From: Centroberyx gerrardi
Lineage: Eukaryota; Chordata; Actinopteri; Beryciformes; Berycidae
Assembly (NCBI RefSeq): GCF_048128805.1
Contig: NC_136004.1
Location: forward strand, 25,072,333 to 25,136,332
DNA: 64,000 bases
Reading direction: 5' to 3'
Below are positions 1 to 13,700 of the stretch, in pieces (position 1 is the stretch's first letter; the number at the start of each line of letters is the position of its first letter). Made by a program: the position numbers and the translations under genes. The notes under the pieces are model-generated. The model was given only the letters and a program-made list of their open reading frames with translations. It was not told the DNA's origin and searched no databases.

Positions 1-1538
1 TCCCTCATTAATGAAGCCTACTGAAGTACAAGTATCTATGACTGTGTTCAATAAAGACTGGTGGTTAAATTATAAATAATAAAGTTTTCAAAAGGATGGC
101 TGGGTGAAAGGATTAATGAGTGGATGAATATTCTGGGTTCACAATATTCAGTAACTTGTTAATGACTTGTGTGATAATGGCACAAGATGACAGCTGGAAC
201 AGTAACATTGATTTTTATGTAAAAAGAAAATGAGGGAAGAAAGTGAGGAGACGTGCAAACGGAGCCTGATCTTCAACTCCGTATTCCAATCCCAAACTAT
301 CTATCCTACTTCCTAAGACTCCCAAGCTGCACTCCAAAATGTGTTTGCTCCTGCTCCTTTGCTCTCCACCTCCACTCCTTCTTTTCTTTTATGTGGAAAG
401 AAACTGAAGGAGAAAAGAGGAGGAAGGGAAGAGAGGAGACAACTGCAGCAGCATTTCAGTGTCATAAGCAGAAGTCAATTCTGTTCCAAGTCTTCACACT
501 TTATGAAAAATAAATTTGAATGTGTATGTAATAAATGTATAAATGTAGTAAAGTACTGCCTTTTCTAGACATGGAACACACTCCCAAGTGCATTGAAATT
601 GAACATAAAAACACGTGAGATTTTCAATTTATACATAAACTTCATTTATTTTATACAGATATTCAAAACATTAGGTAAAGAAATGCCTAAGTATATCATT
701 TATTTTAATTTTTTCTTCTTACAGAAATGATCATTTCATTGCAAAGTAACTTTTATGGTAAAGGCCATTTAACTGGAACTGAGGACTTGGGTGTGAAGTG
801 CTTTAGGTTTAACTGCTTTCTTCTTTCCAATCATCCAATTAGTCCCATCATGAAGCCTAAAAAAAAGCTCCTATTAAAGCCAAATAGTTCTGGGTTTCGC
901 CGCTCCACTCCCATCAAGAGCTAGCAAAACTCTGCGTCTCATGTCTTCCCCCTTCACAAAATCATCACACATACTGACAAACCTTTAAAGAGTACATAGT
1001 ATTTCCAGGCGTAAAAAAATAAACTATAGCTCACCAATTTTTGCGCAAAAACCGACATTTCTTTCGATCAAGTAATTTACAGTTTCAAATAAACACCTTT
1101 TATTAGCTTTGTAACCCCCTGACAAGGTGTGCAAACAATGTCAGGGTATTGATAAGTTAATCGATCGGAGGGAGAGCGTTCTCTCTCCCGGGACCGTAGG
1201 TTCACCTACAGTATCTTCTCTCTCTCACACAAACCCAATAGCAAAGCAAACAATTGTTTTCCTCCCAAAGTCATTTACAATTTCAAACACAAACCTTTAA
1301 TTACTATGTGTATGCACTTTAATTCTCTGATGCATGACGTCATAAATTTTTGGGTAGTGATTTTGAGGAGACCGTTCCCCCGTATAAGAGCGCTTAAGGG
1401 CTGGCGTGGACAACGAAGACGCTTGGCAAAAACAAGCACACAAGACGCACACGTATAAACCGAAACCCCATAAGCACCGCATAACCTAACATAATGTGCA
1501 AATATATTGATTGTGCGAACAACGGTGGAGGAAAGGCT
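1..1538 (-). other. clip1: clip1 3' UTR and downstream flank
   Basis: This AT-rich stretch follows the clip1 stop codon and has no supportable coding exon. Reverse-strand AATAAA signals that could end the transcript lie at 1099-1104, 699-704 and 645-650, so the 3' UTR is probably 0.4-0.9 kb. Within it, 1165-1225 can form two small adjacent hairpins. Two related A/T-rich segments, near 1070-1115 and 1262-1307, look like an old duplication. A plus-strand AATAAA at 50-55 followed by GT-rich sequence could be the 3' end of an upstream convergent gene, but nothing else supports that. The transcript end used is not known. Confidence 0.5.
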
Positions 1539-1767
1539 TCAGAAGGTCTGGTCGTCGTTACAGGAATCGTTCCAGTGGCCGAAGACCTCACAGATGTCGC
1601 AGTAGGGCCGCTCGTCGTCCTTGCTGCCGTGGTAGGCGGTGTGCGGCGGAGAGTCCGGCATCTGCATCTGCGTGGGACAGTCCTCGGTGTCGTGGAGGTC
1701 GAAGCAGTCGCAGATGTCGCAGAACAGCCTCGGCGGGGGCTTCTTCTTCACGGGTTCCTTGTTAAAA
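1539..1767 (-). CDS. clip1: clip1 last coding exon: two CCHC zinc knuckles
   Basis: The terminal 229-nt exon encodes the metal-binding tail. The first knuckle is [15 protein letters not shown] (C-x2-C-x5-H-x4-C). The second is [14 protein letters not shown] (C-x2-C-x4-H-x4-C). The protein ends NDDQTF then TGA. In the family these knuckles bind p150Glued and fold back on the CAP-Gly domains for autoinhibition, and the acidic aromatic terminus mimics the tubulin EEY tail. All metal ligands are present. The exon begins after a ttttcacag acceptor. Confidence 0.95.
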
Positions 1768-4700
1768 CTGTGAAAAACAAAAAGGTTTTGGGTGTAAAGT
1801 GCTGTAAATTTAAATTATTTTCTACCCACTTTGACTCTGTACTGATACATCATTGAGGTTATTTTAGGATGCCTCGTTTAATCCGTTTGAATCGAACCCC
1901 GGAGCGTTTACCCCCTTGGTTTGGATCGTTTGGGGTGGTGTGAACACCCGGATCAAAGCCTGGTGCGGACCAATCAACCGCTCGAAGAGCTTCCAAGTGA
2001 ACTCTGGAGCGGTTCATTTCGGAAGAGAACACCATTCAAACCAATCGCAGGAAGCGTACCATTTACACTGCATTTTTACTGGTTAAAAACAACACCTTCA
2101 CATCCTGTTTTGGTGACCGGCATATTATTAAATTATTTAGTATGTGTATTTCAATTCATAGAGTGAATCTGTGGAATGGTTTAGATGTAGAAACCAAACA
2201 AAGTACAAATATAAGTACAATTTTTTTTTTGAGATGTACAAAATAGTATGTGTTAATATGGATATATTGATGATGTGATTAATTAGAGAAAGGGGGTAGG
2301 ACAAAATACGTTTTTACTTCCCACTCCTTTTTGAACATGTAATATTGACTACTTTTTTTGTCAAGAATTTACCGTATGTTTTCAGTTTTGTTGTCGTTTC
2401 ATTTTTTGCTTATTTGATGGATTTTTTTTTCTTGTTACATATTCGAAATAAATACTCATACTCATTTAAAACCCGCATTCTTGACATACTTTCATATGTG
2501 CGCTCCAAATCAAGACCAACATGAACCTGACAATGCTCCATGATGTAAGATATAGTACAGGCAGAAATTGCAAGGGTTTTGTTGTATTTTTACCCGCCAA
2601 CTGTCTGACCAATAATCAAATGACAATTCCAACCACATGGCTTTGTTTACAAGTTCTGGACCGTTTGATTTTTGCCTTTGTGAAAGCGAACCGGACCAGT
2701 TAAAACAACGTATCACTCTCACATTAGGTCTGAACCAAGGAAGCGGACTATCAGGTGTGAAACCGCCCTCAGAGGAAGTCTGAGATAGTCTGCTGTCTGT
2801 GGGACTCTAAACTCACCCGTCATAGTTATCCAGCTCGCTCGCATTGTTCCCATTGAGAGCAGCCTCTGCCATTTTCTCTAATTTTCCCTTGAGTTCCTCG
2901 TTCTTCTTCTGGAGATCGACGATGACCGAATTCAGGAACTCAATCTGCAAACCAGACGTAGTACATTTAGTATCCCTGCTGTTGCTGGACAATGATCCTC
3001 TGTTATGCATCAGCAAATTCACTTTTACAAAATGTACTTTTAAAAATCTAGATACAGGCTGTCCAATAGTTTATGTGCCATGGTTTTACATGGAAAATTA
3101 CCCTTAACCCTATGACAAGGACTACAGAAAACCACAACCATGCCTGGCCATTTCATAAAATGTTAAATTAACTTGAACTTCAAAGGCAAAATTGATCGTC
3201 ACCAGCGTGAGTCGTCAACCAAAGAGAAATCACAGCTAGGAATGAGTCACTAAATTTCCCACTTACGATGAGCGCCTTTTTCTATGAGTAAAGTCTATCC
3301 TAACAGTAAAATCAATCAATAATAAAGGTCATGTCTCTAAAATAATTTTCAATTTTGAAAAGCTTATTGAGTTCTAAAAGGTCTGCAGCGATCAAGCTTG
3401 ATTCATCTTTGGAAGACAGCTAGTAGTTTTGACACCAAATGTAATGAGTTGTGTGCAGGACAGCACGTAACGAGAGCCACAGTGATATATACGAATCAAC
3501 ATGCACAAGTGAAGCTGATGAAAAAACATTAACAAACCGCTGCCTGATTGTGGAGTAGCATTGCCAACATCAGAGACAGCGAAGAGGAGAGGAATAGGGA
3601 TTTGAGGAAAAGGAGGAGGAGAGGGAGAAGACAAAATTGAGATTCAAATTAGAAGGACCCGCCTACTGCCAGACAACATACTCAAGCCATCACTGACACA
3701 GAATATACAGTTTACCATTAGAACAAGCCAAAGAGAAGCTAGAGGCGTTACAGGGCTTCCAGACCAGAAGTACAAATGCACATTGCACAGTTTTTTTTTT
3801 TTAATGAATTGGGCTTCTTCTGTATGATTTCTTCTTCGTGCATTTGCGCTTCTGTTCTGAAAGCCCCGTCAGAGAAGTCACTGAAGAACCCGAGACATGC
3901 TAGTATCCCACTGTGGGAGAAATGCTTGAAGACATCAGGGTCAAAATCAATGTAGACTCATTTTACCTCTGTAAAACAATATACTGTAAGAGCTACGCAA
4001 TTTTTTACAGTTCAACAGTGAATTCAAATGTCATTTGGCAGTACTTGGCAGACATCAGAAACAGTTTTTGTTAATAAATGTCCAGTGCCATAAATAGCAC
4101 TGTCATTTCACAAACAGCATGACATTCAGTAAAAGACTGTTTCCATACCGCTGACAGAAATATGATTAGAATATTAATATTATTGATATTGCGTTAATAT
4201 CAAACAGAAAACTCTATGAGCCAGGGATGGGCAGCATCTTTTGTCTGAATGTCCACATGGCAAAAAAAAACAAAAAAACAACCACTCCAAGACTTCATCA
4301 ACTGTGGCCGGGACCTTTGTTTTTACTATTGGGATAATTCTGGTTTAAAGAGCAAAGACATGTATACCTGACTCTCTGCAGTCTCCTTATCCTCTCTCAA
4401 TTGGTCCAGAACCGCATCACCTGGGAAAAAAAATAGAATACATTAAAGCCTCAATTAATATTTGTTCTATTAGCATAGCGAGACAGTAGACACCCTTGCT
4501 TTCTTTATTAGGCCACCCACAACTATTAATTGTAGGCATGAAGCCAGGCGTCACCTGAGGATTTGTTGACGGTGTCGGGTCCTGCAGCCAGGCCCTTCTC
4601 CAGGCTCTGAACACGCTCCTGGAGACGAGTCTTGTCCTTCTCCAAGACCTGGATCGTACCCTGCAGCGTCTTAACCGTGACACTTTCCCCATGCAACACA

Positions 4701-7700
4701 GCCAGCTGTGGAGGGAAGAAAAGCCACACCGTTCAATGCTGGAAAATGTTTCGATTTTCATTTTAAAAGCATAATTCTAGGACTTATGAAGGCAGCAAAA
4801 AGACATATACTGAAGTCTTATGGTGAATAAGAGTGTCAACACGCATTCGCTTCTCACCTCACTCTTCAGGTTCTCCAGCTCCTGGTCCTTCTCTGAGATT
4901 AAGGCACTGTTTTTATGGACGGACTGTTGGAGGGTGGCCTTCTCCTTGTCCAACTCCTTCTTCAAGGTGCTCTCACTATCAAATACAAAGCACCTGACTA
5001 AATGGCAGAAGTATACCATCACCTTTAACAAGAGCTTCCAGGCAGAGAAAAATTGGCCCTAATTTACTAAAATGTTTCTCAGTGGATTTCCTACCTTTGG
5101 ACCTAAACATTTTAACTTGAGGAACACTGAGGATTTTGTCCCAAATGTATGGAGACATTCACTAAATAAAACACCAGTTCTCAGCCTGACATATAGATAA
5201 AAAATAAAAATAGATAGCAAAATAAAAAATGCAAACAGAACCTAATGTCAATTAATTGCAATGAAAATGTGGATAAGTTAATGAATATAATGAAGTAGGA
5301 GAGTCAGAGCACAATGAAATAAAAACTTATAACAGACCGTATCAGTGGTGAAAGCAGGTGTTAAAATGTTGAGCAGGTTGGGTGGGACAGTTGGTGAAAT
5401 TGCTTTTTGTATAATGACTTAAGATGTCTTGTATTTTGCCTTAGTTTTCATAATCAACTGTATAATCAACTGCAAACTTTGATTTATAATGTCACAATCT
5501 ACCCACTTGAAATAAGTACATCTGACACTATCTTTGATATGAGACTAAAGAACAATGGTGTTGACATGATTAATAAATCAGTAGTATTGAATGTTAACAT
5601 CCATTACAATGAATGACATGATATAACATTTAAGGCGTGGAATACCTGAAGGCATTGTTTGGCAGGCTTTGAAGGAAAAAACAGCATTAACATGCGTTAC
5701 ACTTATAACTGCATATTAGCAAGAGTCACACAGGTGAAAGCATTCATGGTTTACAGGATTCTATGAGCTCTTTATTTGGACAACAGACTTACAACACTGA
5801 TGGATCTGCAGAGTGAGAAACTGCCAAGACCTGCATCACAAAACGAACGCACATCCCCTTACCTTTGCTTCAACTCTTCCAACTGTTTTTTGAGCTTTGA
5901 GTGCTCATCCTTGATCTAGAGGGGAAAAAAGGTACAAATCAAACATGTTTACCTACAGTAATTAAATAGTTAAATACAAAACTCTCTGATGCTTATATAG
6001 TAATTTCATGTTAGTATTTTTTCTGAATGTTCTGGAAGGAAACAGCCAGGTAAAGCGCTGTACCTTCACCAGGCCGCTCTTGTCCTTGCGGTTGCCGTCG
6101 AGCTCCTGACTCAGCCTGCTGTTCTCCTCCTGCAGGACTTGCAGGGATTGCGACTTCACAGACATTGCTTCTTTGAGCTCCTCACTGAACACACACAAAT
6201 ATTAACATCATCTGAGGAACAAAGGCAACTCACAGAAAAGACGCTTGTTGATGGCTTGGCGGCAGAAGTAACGCATGTGAAACAAAACTAAGAGCAATAA
6301 AACCTTGTTTCATGTCTCAACAGTTAAACCACTCAACGCGATACACAATGCAAATTGTGTCTGACAGCTTTCGGTTTTACTTAAAGCCAAAATGAAGGAT
6401 ACACTCACGTTTCCTGGCACAGACTCTTGATCCTCTTAGCTTCTGAGCCAAGCTGCTTTTTGGATACATTCAGATCTTCTTGGTACTTTGTATTCTCTTT
6501 CTTCAGCGATTCCAGCTAAACCAGGGACAGCAGAAACATATTTTCAACTACAAGACACACATCCCGAAGATGTGGCTCCACCCCATTTCTCTTACATACA
6601 GTATATTGCACAATGTGAAGAGCCAATTAACCATTGATCGCTTACAATAGCTGTTTCTTAGTCACACCACTCCACAGAATCACTTCAAAACCTTTCTTTC
6701 TCTGCAAAAACCTTCACTTGCTTACAATTCAGCCTTGCTCTTACCCGAGTCTCCATCTCCTGCTTGGAGCTCTGGAGCTCCTCCAGCAAAGCCTGGACTT
6801 CGTTCTTCTGCTGCAGCAGACCGACTTTCTCTTTTGTCAGTTGCTCTAGGGCCTCGGCGGTCTTGCCAGAAGCCTCTGCAGCCTGGATAGTACATGAGGA
6901 AGGATGTTTGATATGAGAAATCATTTCAATTTAGGTTGTCTGAAGAATAGGGATTGGTTGAGGTCAACACTTACTGTATCCAGATTAAGAGATTTGAAGC
7001 TCATTTGATGAAGCCAATTATAATGCCTCTTTTAACCTCAACCAATTGAAGGTGCATCTCATGTTTTCATACTGTGAAAAAAATTAAATTGCATGCTTTG
7101 TATGTTAGCCATACTAGTTACTGCAGTAGACTGCACCACTATAGGATTAGTTATCCCAATGTCAGTTCATTGCAATTCTCAGTGCTCGTTCCAATTCAGA
7201 ATTAACAGCATAAATATTAAACCATAAAAGGAAAATAATCAATACTGAAAAATAATTGAAAACCTGTGGCCTCAGAACGGATATTGATTATGACTATGCA
7301 TTCAATTAAGTAACAACTCAGATGAGAGGAAAATTGGTTTTAGGGATAATGTTCTGTCAATCTGTGTAGAATTTTCTCAAATCATATCACCGCTGAATCG
7401 ATAGTGATAAAAAAAACCCCATCTATGCTCCTTTCTATAGCCCCTGTGAGCTGCTTTGTATTGGCATATTTCATTAATTCTCTTCCCACTACGTTTGATG
7501 TATAAATTATCAGTCTACTCAGAAGGATTTTGCCGGGATTCAAGCCCAACTTTGGGCTAAATGACACCGTAAAGCAGATTATTGGAGCTATAGTTTCTAA
7601 CACCAAGTGATGTTTTTTTCTTTCCTAGCATTAGAATGCACAATCAAAACTAATTTTACAGAAATATGTTGAGAAACTCCCACATCTAGCACTTTTTGGT

Positions 7701-10700
7701 AAGGCTGTGAAAATCAATTAAGGAATCAAATTAAATATGAAACACTCAGACCTACATAATCATGTAACCCTGAAGAATGGATCCTACTGTTGGATCACGT
7801 TATAAGCCCACAGGAAAGAACATATTAAGGCTGGGAGCTAGAGGTAATAAACAGCAGTTAGTAAAATGGAAGATGAAAGTTACACATGAAAAAAGAAAGT
7901 GGGAATAAAAGACAAACCAGCAGGCATGCAGTGAGGATGCAACATAGCCCCAGCCATTCTAATGTGTGTGTGAGTGTTACTAGGTGCGATTGTTACTACG
8001 GGAATACCTCAAGCTGCTTAGAAAGAGCATTTTTGAGCTGGGACTCGAGCTGTGTGACTTGCTGGGTGGCTTCATCCCTCTCCACTTGCAGGGCATCCCT
8101 CTGAGCTTTTACGCTTGTAATGTTGGAGGAAATTTCTTCCTTCACCATGGCAGAAGCTGACGCCTCCTCAATGGCAGTCTTGTACCGTTTTTCTATAAGG
8201 TCTTTATCAGTTTGTAGGGCCTTGGCATCAACCTCTAGTTGTTTCTGGGTAGCTTGCAACTTCTCCAACTCTCCGAGGAGCTTTGAACGTTCCCCAAGAC
8301 TACTCTCTTGGCTACTGCGGAGAGAGGAAATGTCTTGCTCCAGCCTACTCTGTACAGCTGAAAGGTCCTCTTTCTCTGTGGTCAGGAGGGTAATCTGTTT
8401 GCCCATCTCCTCAAGTTTAGATGACAGCTGTTCTTTATCTTCTGCCAACTGACTTTTTTCTTGCTCTCTCTGCTTCAGTTGTGTGCTCAAGTCTTCCACA
8501 TCCACCGTAAAAGACTTCTTTTCCTCGTCAGCATTCTTAAGGCTAGTAGAAATCTCTGCATTTTCCTGTGTCAGTGTGAACAACTTTTTCTGTAGCTCTT
8601 CAATCTCTTTGGAGAGACCATCCTTGATAGAAGTCACTTTGTTCCGCTCAACAGTTTCAGCCTGAAGCTGGGTCTCAAGAAGCCTTTTGGCCTCTGACAC
8701 TGATTCTGTCTGACACTTTAACTCCTGGATCTGCTGAAGCAGACCCTGGTTCTCTTTCTGCAAGGACAGTTTATTTTTGTCAGCCTCAGTCTGCTGTGAT
8801 TGCAGGAGGTGACGATCTTTGGTAAGGTTATCAAGTTCTAAACGAACTTGCTCAAAATCCATTTTTAGTTTATTATGCTCTTGAGAAAGTTCAGTTTTGC
8901 CCTTTTCAAGACTTTCAATGTCAGCGTAATGTTTCTGCAGTTGCTTTTGTAAGTCTGCCTTGTCTTGTTTCAAAGAGGTCCTCTCGACTTCAACCTCATC
9001 TTTTTTCTGTTTGAACTCCTCCAGCATTACTGTTAAGTTGGACTTCTCCTGAATAATGTCAGCATTAGCTTTGGAGGAATTATCTAACTGGTCCTTCATT
9101 GTACGGATATCACTAGCTAGCTTATCTCGCTCATGAGAAAGAAGAGTTTTCTCAGATATTGCTTTTGTGTGCTTCTCTTCTATTTCTCCCTTCTCCTGTA
9201 CCAAACGCTCATAATCCATCTTTTGCTGCTCTGATGCCAATTCTACGGTCATCTTCTCTTTCCGTACAGCATGTAGAGCCATCTCATTTTCAGCATTCTG
9301 GAGGCGAAATGCTTGCTTCTCTTGCTCAAATGATGACAATACTTCTTGAACTTTCTCCTTGGATTGAGATAATTGTTCTGTTGAGACCTGAAGTTTCTCC
9401 TTAAATTCTTCACTTTCCTTCAGGAGCTCCTCCTTCTCAGCACAGACCTTTCTTTGGAAAGCAAGCAAGTCCTCCTTTTCCTGCATAAGGTGAAGCCTTT
9501 CAGAATCAGTAACCTGACTGCTTGTCTTGAACTCTTCCAGCATCTTGGCCAAGCTCGCCTTTGAGGCTTTAAGCTCTTCACAATCCCGGACAGAACTCTC
9601 AAGATCCTTCTTGGTGACATTAAACTGACTCTGGAGCTCTACATTGACCGCCTCAAGGCTCTTTTTGTCCAAAATGGCAGCACTGATTTGAGTGGACATC
9701 TCAACCTTCTCTTTTGTAAGTGTTTCTGTGAGGGATTGCAGCTGGGTATTCTTCATTGTGAGATCTTCTTTTTCCAAGTTCAAGGACTTAAGTTTTGCCT
9801 GCAACTCAGTATTCTTGGCATCAAGAGATTTTTTTGCATTTCTGGCAGCATCTCTCTCCAAAACTAGATTGTCCCTCTCAGATGTCAATTTGAACCTGCT
9901 TTCATTGAGCTCCTCCTCAAGTCTGTTCCTCTCTTTGCAGGCATTTTCGTAATCCTCAACAAGCTGCTTCTTCTTAGCCTCAAGCTGCTGGATGTCCTGC
10001 TGATGCTTCAAGAGCGCGTGATTCTTCTCTATGTTTTCTCTTTGAAGCTCCTCAATTTGGGCTTGGTGTTCACCTTCAGCATGCTTCAGGTTTTTGTTTT
10101 CATTCTGCACTTCCTGAAGAAAATCTTTGAGCTTCTCCAATTCCTTGTTTAATGAAATTCTTTCTCCGTCTAAATGCTTGTTGTTTGTGAGTAGTTCCTC
10201 CTGACTTTTTGAAAGCTTGTCTCTTGTCATCAGCAGTTCTTCGTTCTTGAGTGAAAGCTCCTGGTGACTAACCTCAAGGGCAGAGAGCTTGGTCTGTACA
10301 TCTGAAAGTTGCTTCTCCAGTTTGCCTTTCTCAGCCTTAACATCCTCACTTTCTTTACACGCGTGCTCCAGATCTAGTATCTGCTTTTCCATGTTTTTGG
10401 ACAAACGTTCAACATCATGCTTGTAGGAGTCAAGCTCAGCAGAAAGACACTGGGAAAATAAAGATGAAAGAAAAAAAGGGAGGGGAATATATATATAGGA
10501 AAAAAAAGTAAGATGAATCCAAAAATAAATCAAGGAGATATGGACAAAAGTAATATGCAAATGGAGAGGTTAAGCTGCAGAAGCATTAAAAATGGCAAAA
10601 GATGACACCACAGCTTACACCACCTTGATGTTCAAAATGTAAGGCTGAACATTTTCACTTCGACACTCAAGTACTTTCTTAACAAATATATAAACTACAG

Positions 10701-13700
10701 CTATGCCAACAAATTCAGATTGTCATATCAAGGTATGAGAATGACATGTAAACAAACTGACAACTGGCTACAACAGCTGGAATTATGTTACGACCAGTTA
10801 ACCCTTACACAGGGTTATTTCAGTTATTGTTGGGATCCATATCACAAACGTTTTTTCTGTGTTGATGTATAGTTTTTGGTTTTCAAAATGCGTGAAAGTG
10901 AATGGAAAAATCACCAAAAAAGTCTGAATGCCAATGTTAACTATGGATCCCTGGGATGACTGATGTCAGCAGTTGGCTGTTAAGGAACATTTATGGGGAA
11001 ACACGTGCTCCAAAGTGAAAATGTTCTACCGAAATGAAATATCACTCTGAAAAAACAATGCTTACAGGAGTACACAGCTAAAGCCCTTATCACTCAATGC
11101 GATTTGAAAGTGAATTTAAATGAATGGCTGATAAACACAATGTTTGTTGAGTGGTCACTGAACTGTTACAATGCTGACCTGATCCAAATTTCTTTATTTA
11201 TTTTTTTTAAATGTCTGTTTATCAGCCAGAACATAACTTGTTAAGGCAAATATAACAAAACTGGTTATTAGCCTTAATGTTAAGGGATGTGAGGAACTCA
11301 GAGACAATCTGCAACATAGCAATTAAGATTGAGAAAACAAAAGTTGATAACGTGGAGTAACTACTGATTGTTATTTGTTACATGGAGACAAAAAACTATA
11401 ATCTTATGTTTCTGTATTGTGCCTTGTCCCAATTCCAGTCTCACCATGCTATTACTTGTCCTGAACGGCAAAAACACACACAATTTAATATAAAAATCAC
11501 AGCTACAGCAAATTGAATGTCCATTTGTTTTTGTTTTTTTGTGTCATTACTTTTTCATCAAGAACCAACATTGGTAAATTTAGTAACATACTAACACTAG
11601 TAACCACACACTTATTATGTCCATAAGATAATATTTTCACATCAAAACAGTCTCAATTTTAAAACATGGTGATTCAAATGACCAGTCTCCAACTCTGTGG
11701 GTTGGTGCTCACCTGGACCTGTTCCTTGTATGGCTGCAGCTCAGACACCAGCTTCTCCAGCTCCTGGGTTTTATCCCTGGAGGAGCCGAGCTCCTGCTTC
11801 AACTTGTCGGCCCGACCCTGCAGCTCCTCGAGCTCCTTCACATGGAGCTCAGAAGCCTGAGAGAGGGCCTTCTCCTGTGAAGCCTTCAGCTCCTTCACCA
11901 AGGTCTCACCTTGTTGCACATTCTTCTCCTAGACAACAGGAAATTAACAAGACAATAACACACACAGCAATCATCTACTTGTTTAGAGGTGGGCAGTGAC
12001 TGAAGGATACATTTAATGCTTGAAATATATTGAAAACGAAATGAAAATGAAACACATGGAAAATATTCCAATGCATGGTAAACCATTAGTTTTATAGTTT
12101 TACAGATTATAAAACTATTCATCAGTCTTGACACTTACCTGACTAATCCTTTAGACAAAGTAAGTAAGTAAGTTTCCATAACTGATACAATAATACATCA
12201 GCAATGTTTCCCAGCTGCATGCAAACAGTCCTTTTCACTGCTCCACTGTGTATCCTGCCCACCTTGGATTGTCACCACCACAAATAACCTAACAACATGT
12301 GGGAAAGACAAATACACACCTCACCTAGTTGCCAACTTACCAAGTTAACAATCTTCTCCTGAAGGCCGCTTGTTTGAGACTGATGTGCATCTCTCGTCTC
12401 TTTCAGCTCCTGGTCTTTGCGGGACAGTTCCTGTTGGAGCTGTTCATTTAAGTGTGCTACCCTTTCCTTCTCTTCTGCCAGTTGATTCTGTAACTCCTCA
12501 AGCCTCCTGAACGATAGGACAGACAAGACGTTTTTTTTAAACAAATGTGCCACTGCAGAGAATAAGCAAAAATTAAAGGTAGAATATGAGAATTTAAACA
12601 AGAGATCTGTGTATAGACTATTACAGTTCAGAGAGAAATTAGTATGCATTCCTGACATCTCTGACATGCATAATTTGAAGTGAGCAACAGAAATTCACTT
12701 GCACGGAACAGATAAACCTCCAACATTTACATGACAACAAATGCAATCTTCTCAGGGGTAGAGAGTAAAAAAAATATCATGTTACCTTTCTTTCTGTGTG
12801 AGGTCTTCATTCATTTTGGTCAGCTGTACTGAACTATCACCAGATGACTTCATCATGTCTGAAATATCGCTTTCCAGCTTGCTCTTGTCCTTTGTAAGCT
12901 GCTCAAGCTTTTCATCTCCAGCCTTCAGCTTCCTCTCTAGTCCTGAGTAAAGATGAGACAATTTTGTTATGACCATCAAGTTTTTATAAAGTCATAAAGA
13001 AAAAAACATGCCAAAATGTTAAATTATCTTTTGCTTTGTGATTGTAGTTATCACCACACTTACTTTTACATACATATTTATGATACTACAGCACTTAACC
13101 TTATGATAAACATAAACATTTAACATACAAATGATTGCAGTGCTAATGTTCTCACCTGCAAGTTGACTTCTAAGAGACTCTGTTTCGGTAGTAAGGGATG
13201 TGCACTGCTCTTCCTTCTTACCGAGCTTCTCCAGCATTTCTGCCAAAAGAAAATTGTTGTCAATTTTAAGATCTCAGAAACCTCCATCAACAGAAAACGG
13301 CCAAAAGCATCACTGTGGACTAGGAGGGAATAATAACATCATCATAAGACTTAACAGTTGGCTGGCAGAACGAGTGTAGATTCCATTTACCTTGCATAGT
13401 TTGCGCTGATTTAGTCTGCTCCTCTGTGCTTTCAGACAACTTTTGTTTCTGTGAAAAAAAAACAAAAAAACTGTAGCATCACCTTTATGTACTTTAGGTT
13501 CTTCTGCACCAGATACACTTTACAAGAGTGCACATCAAAAGAAATACAGGGCTCAATTTTAGGCCCCATCCTCCTCTCTCTATGCAGTACATGCTTTCAT
13601 GTGTCATTACATCTACCCATAAAGCCCAGCGGTCCGAACAGCCTAACCACCCTTACATATATCAAACGCTGATATCGCAAAACCTTTTACTCCGGTTCAA

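Noticed and set aside
8120-9952. Plus-strand open frames opposite the long clip1 exon
   Set aside because: They are antisense to a strongly coding coiled-coil exon; Ser/Leu-rich composition is the mirror of Glu/Lys-rich codons.
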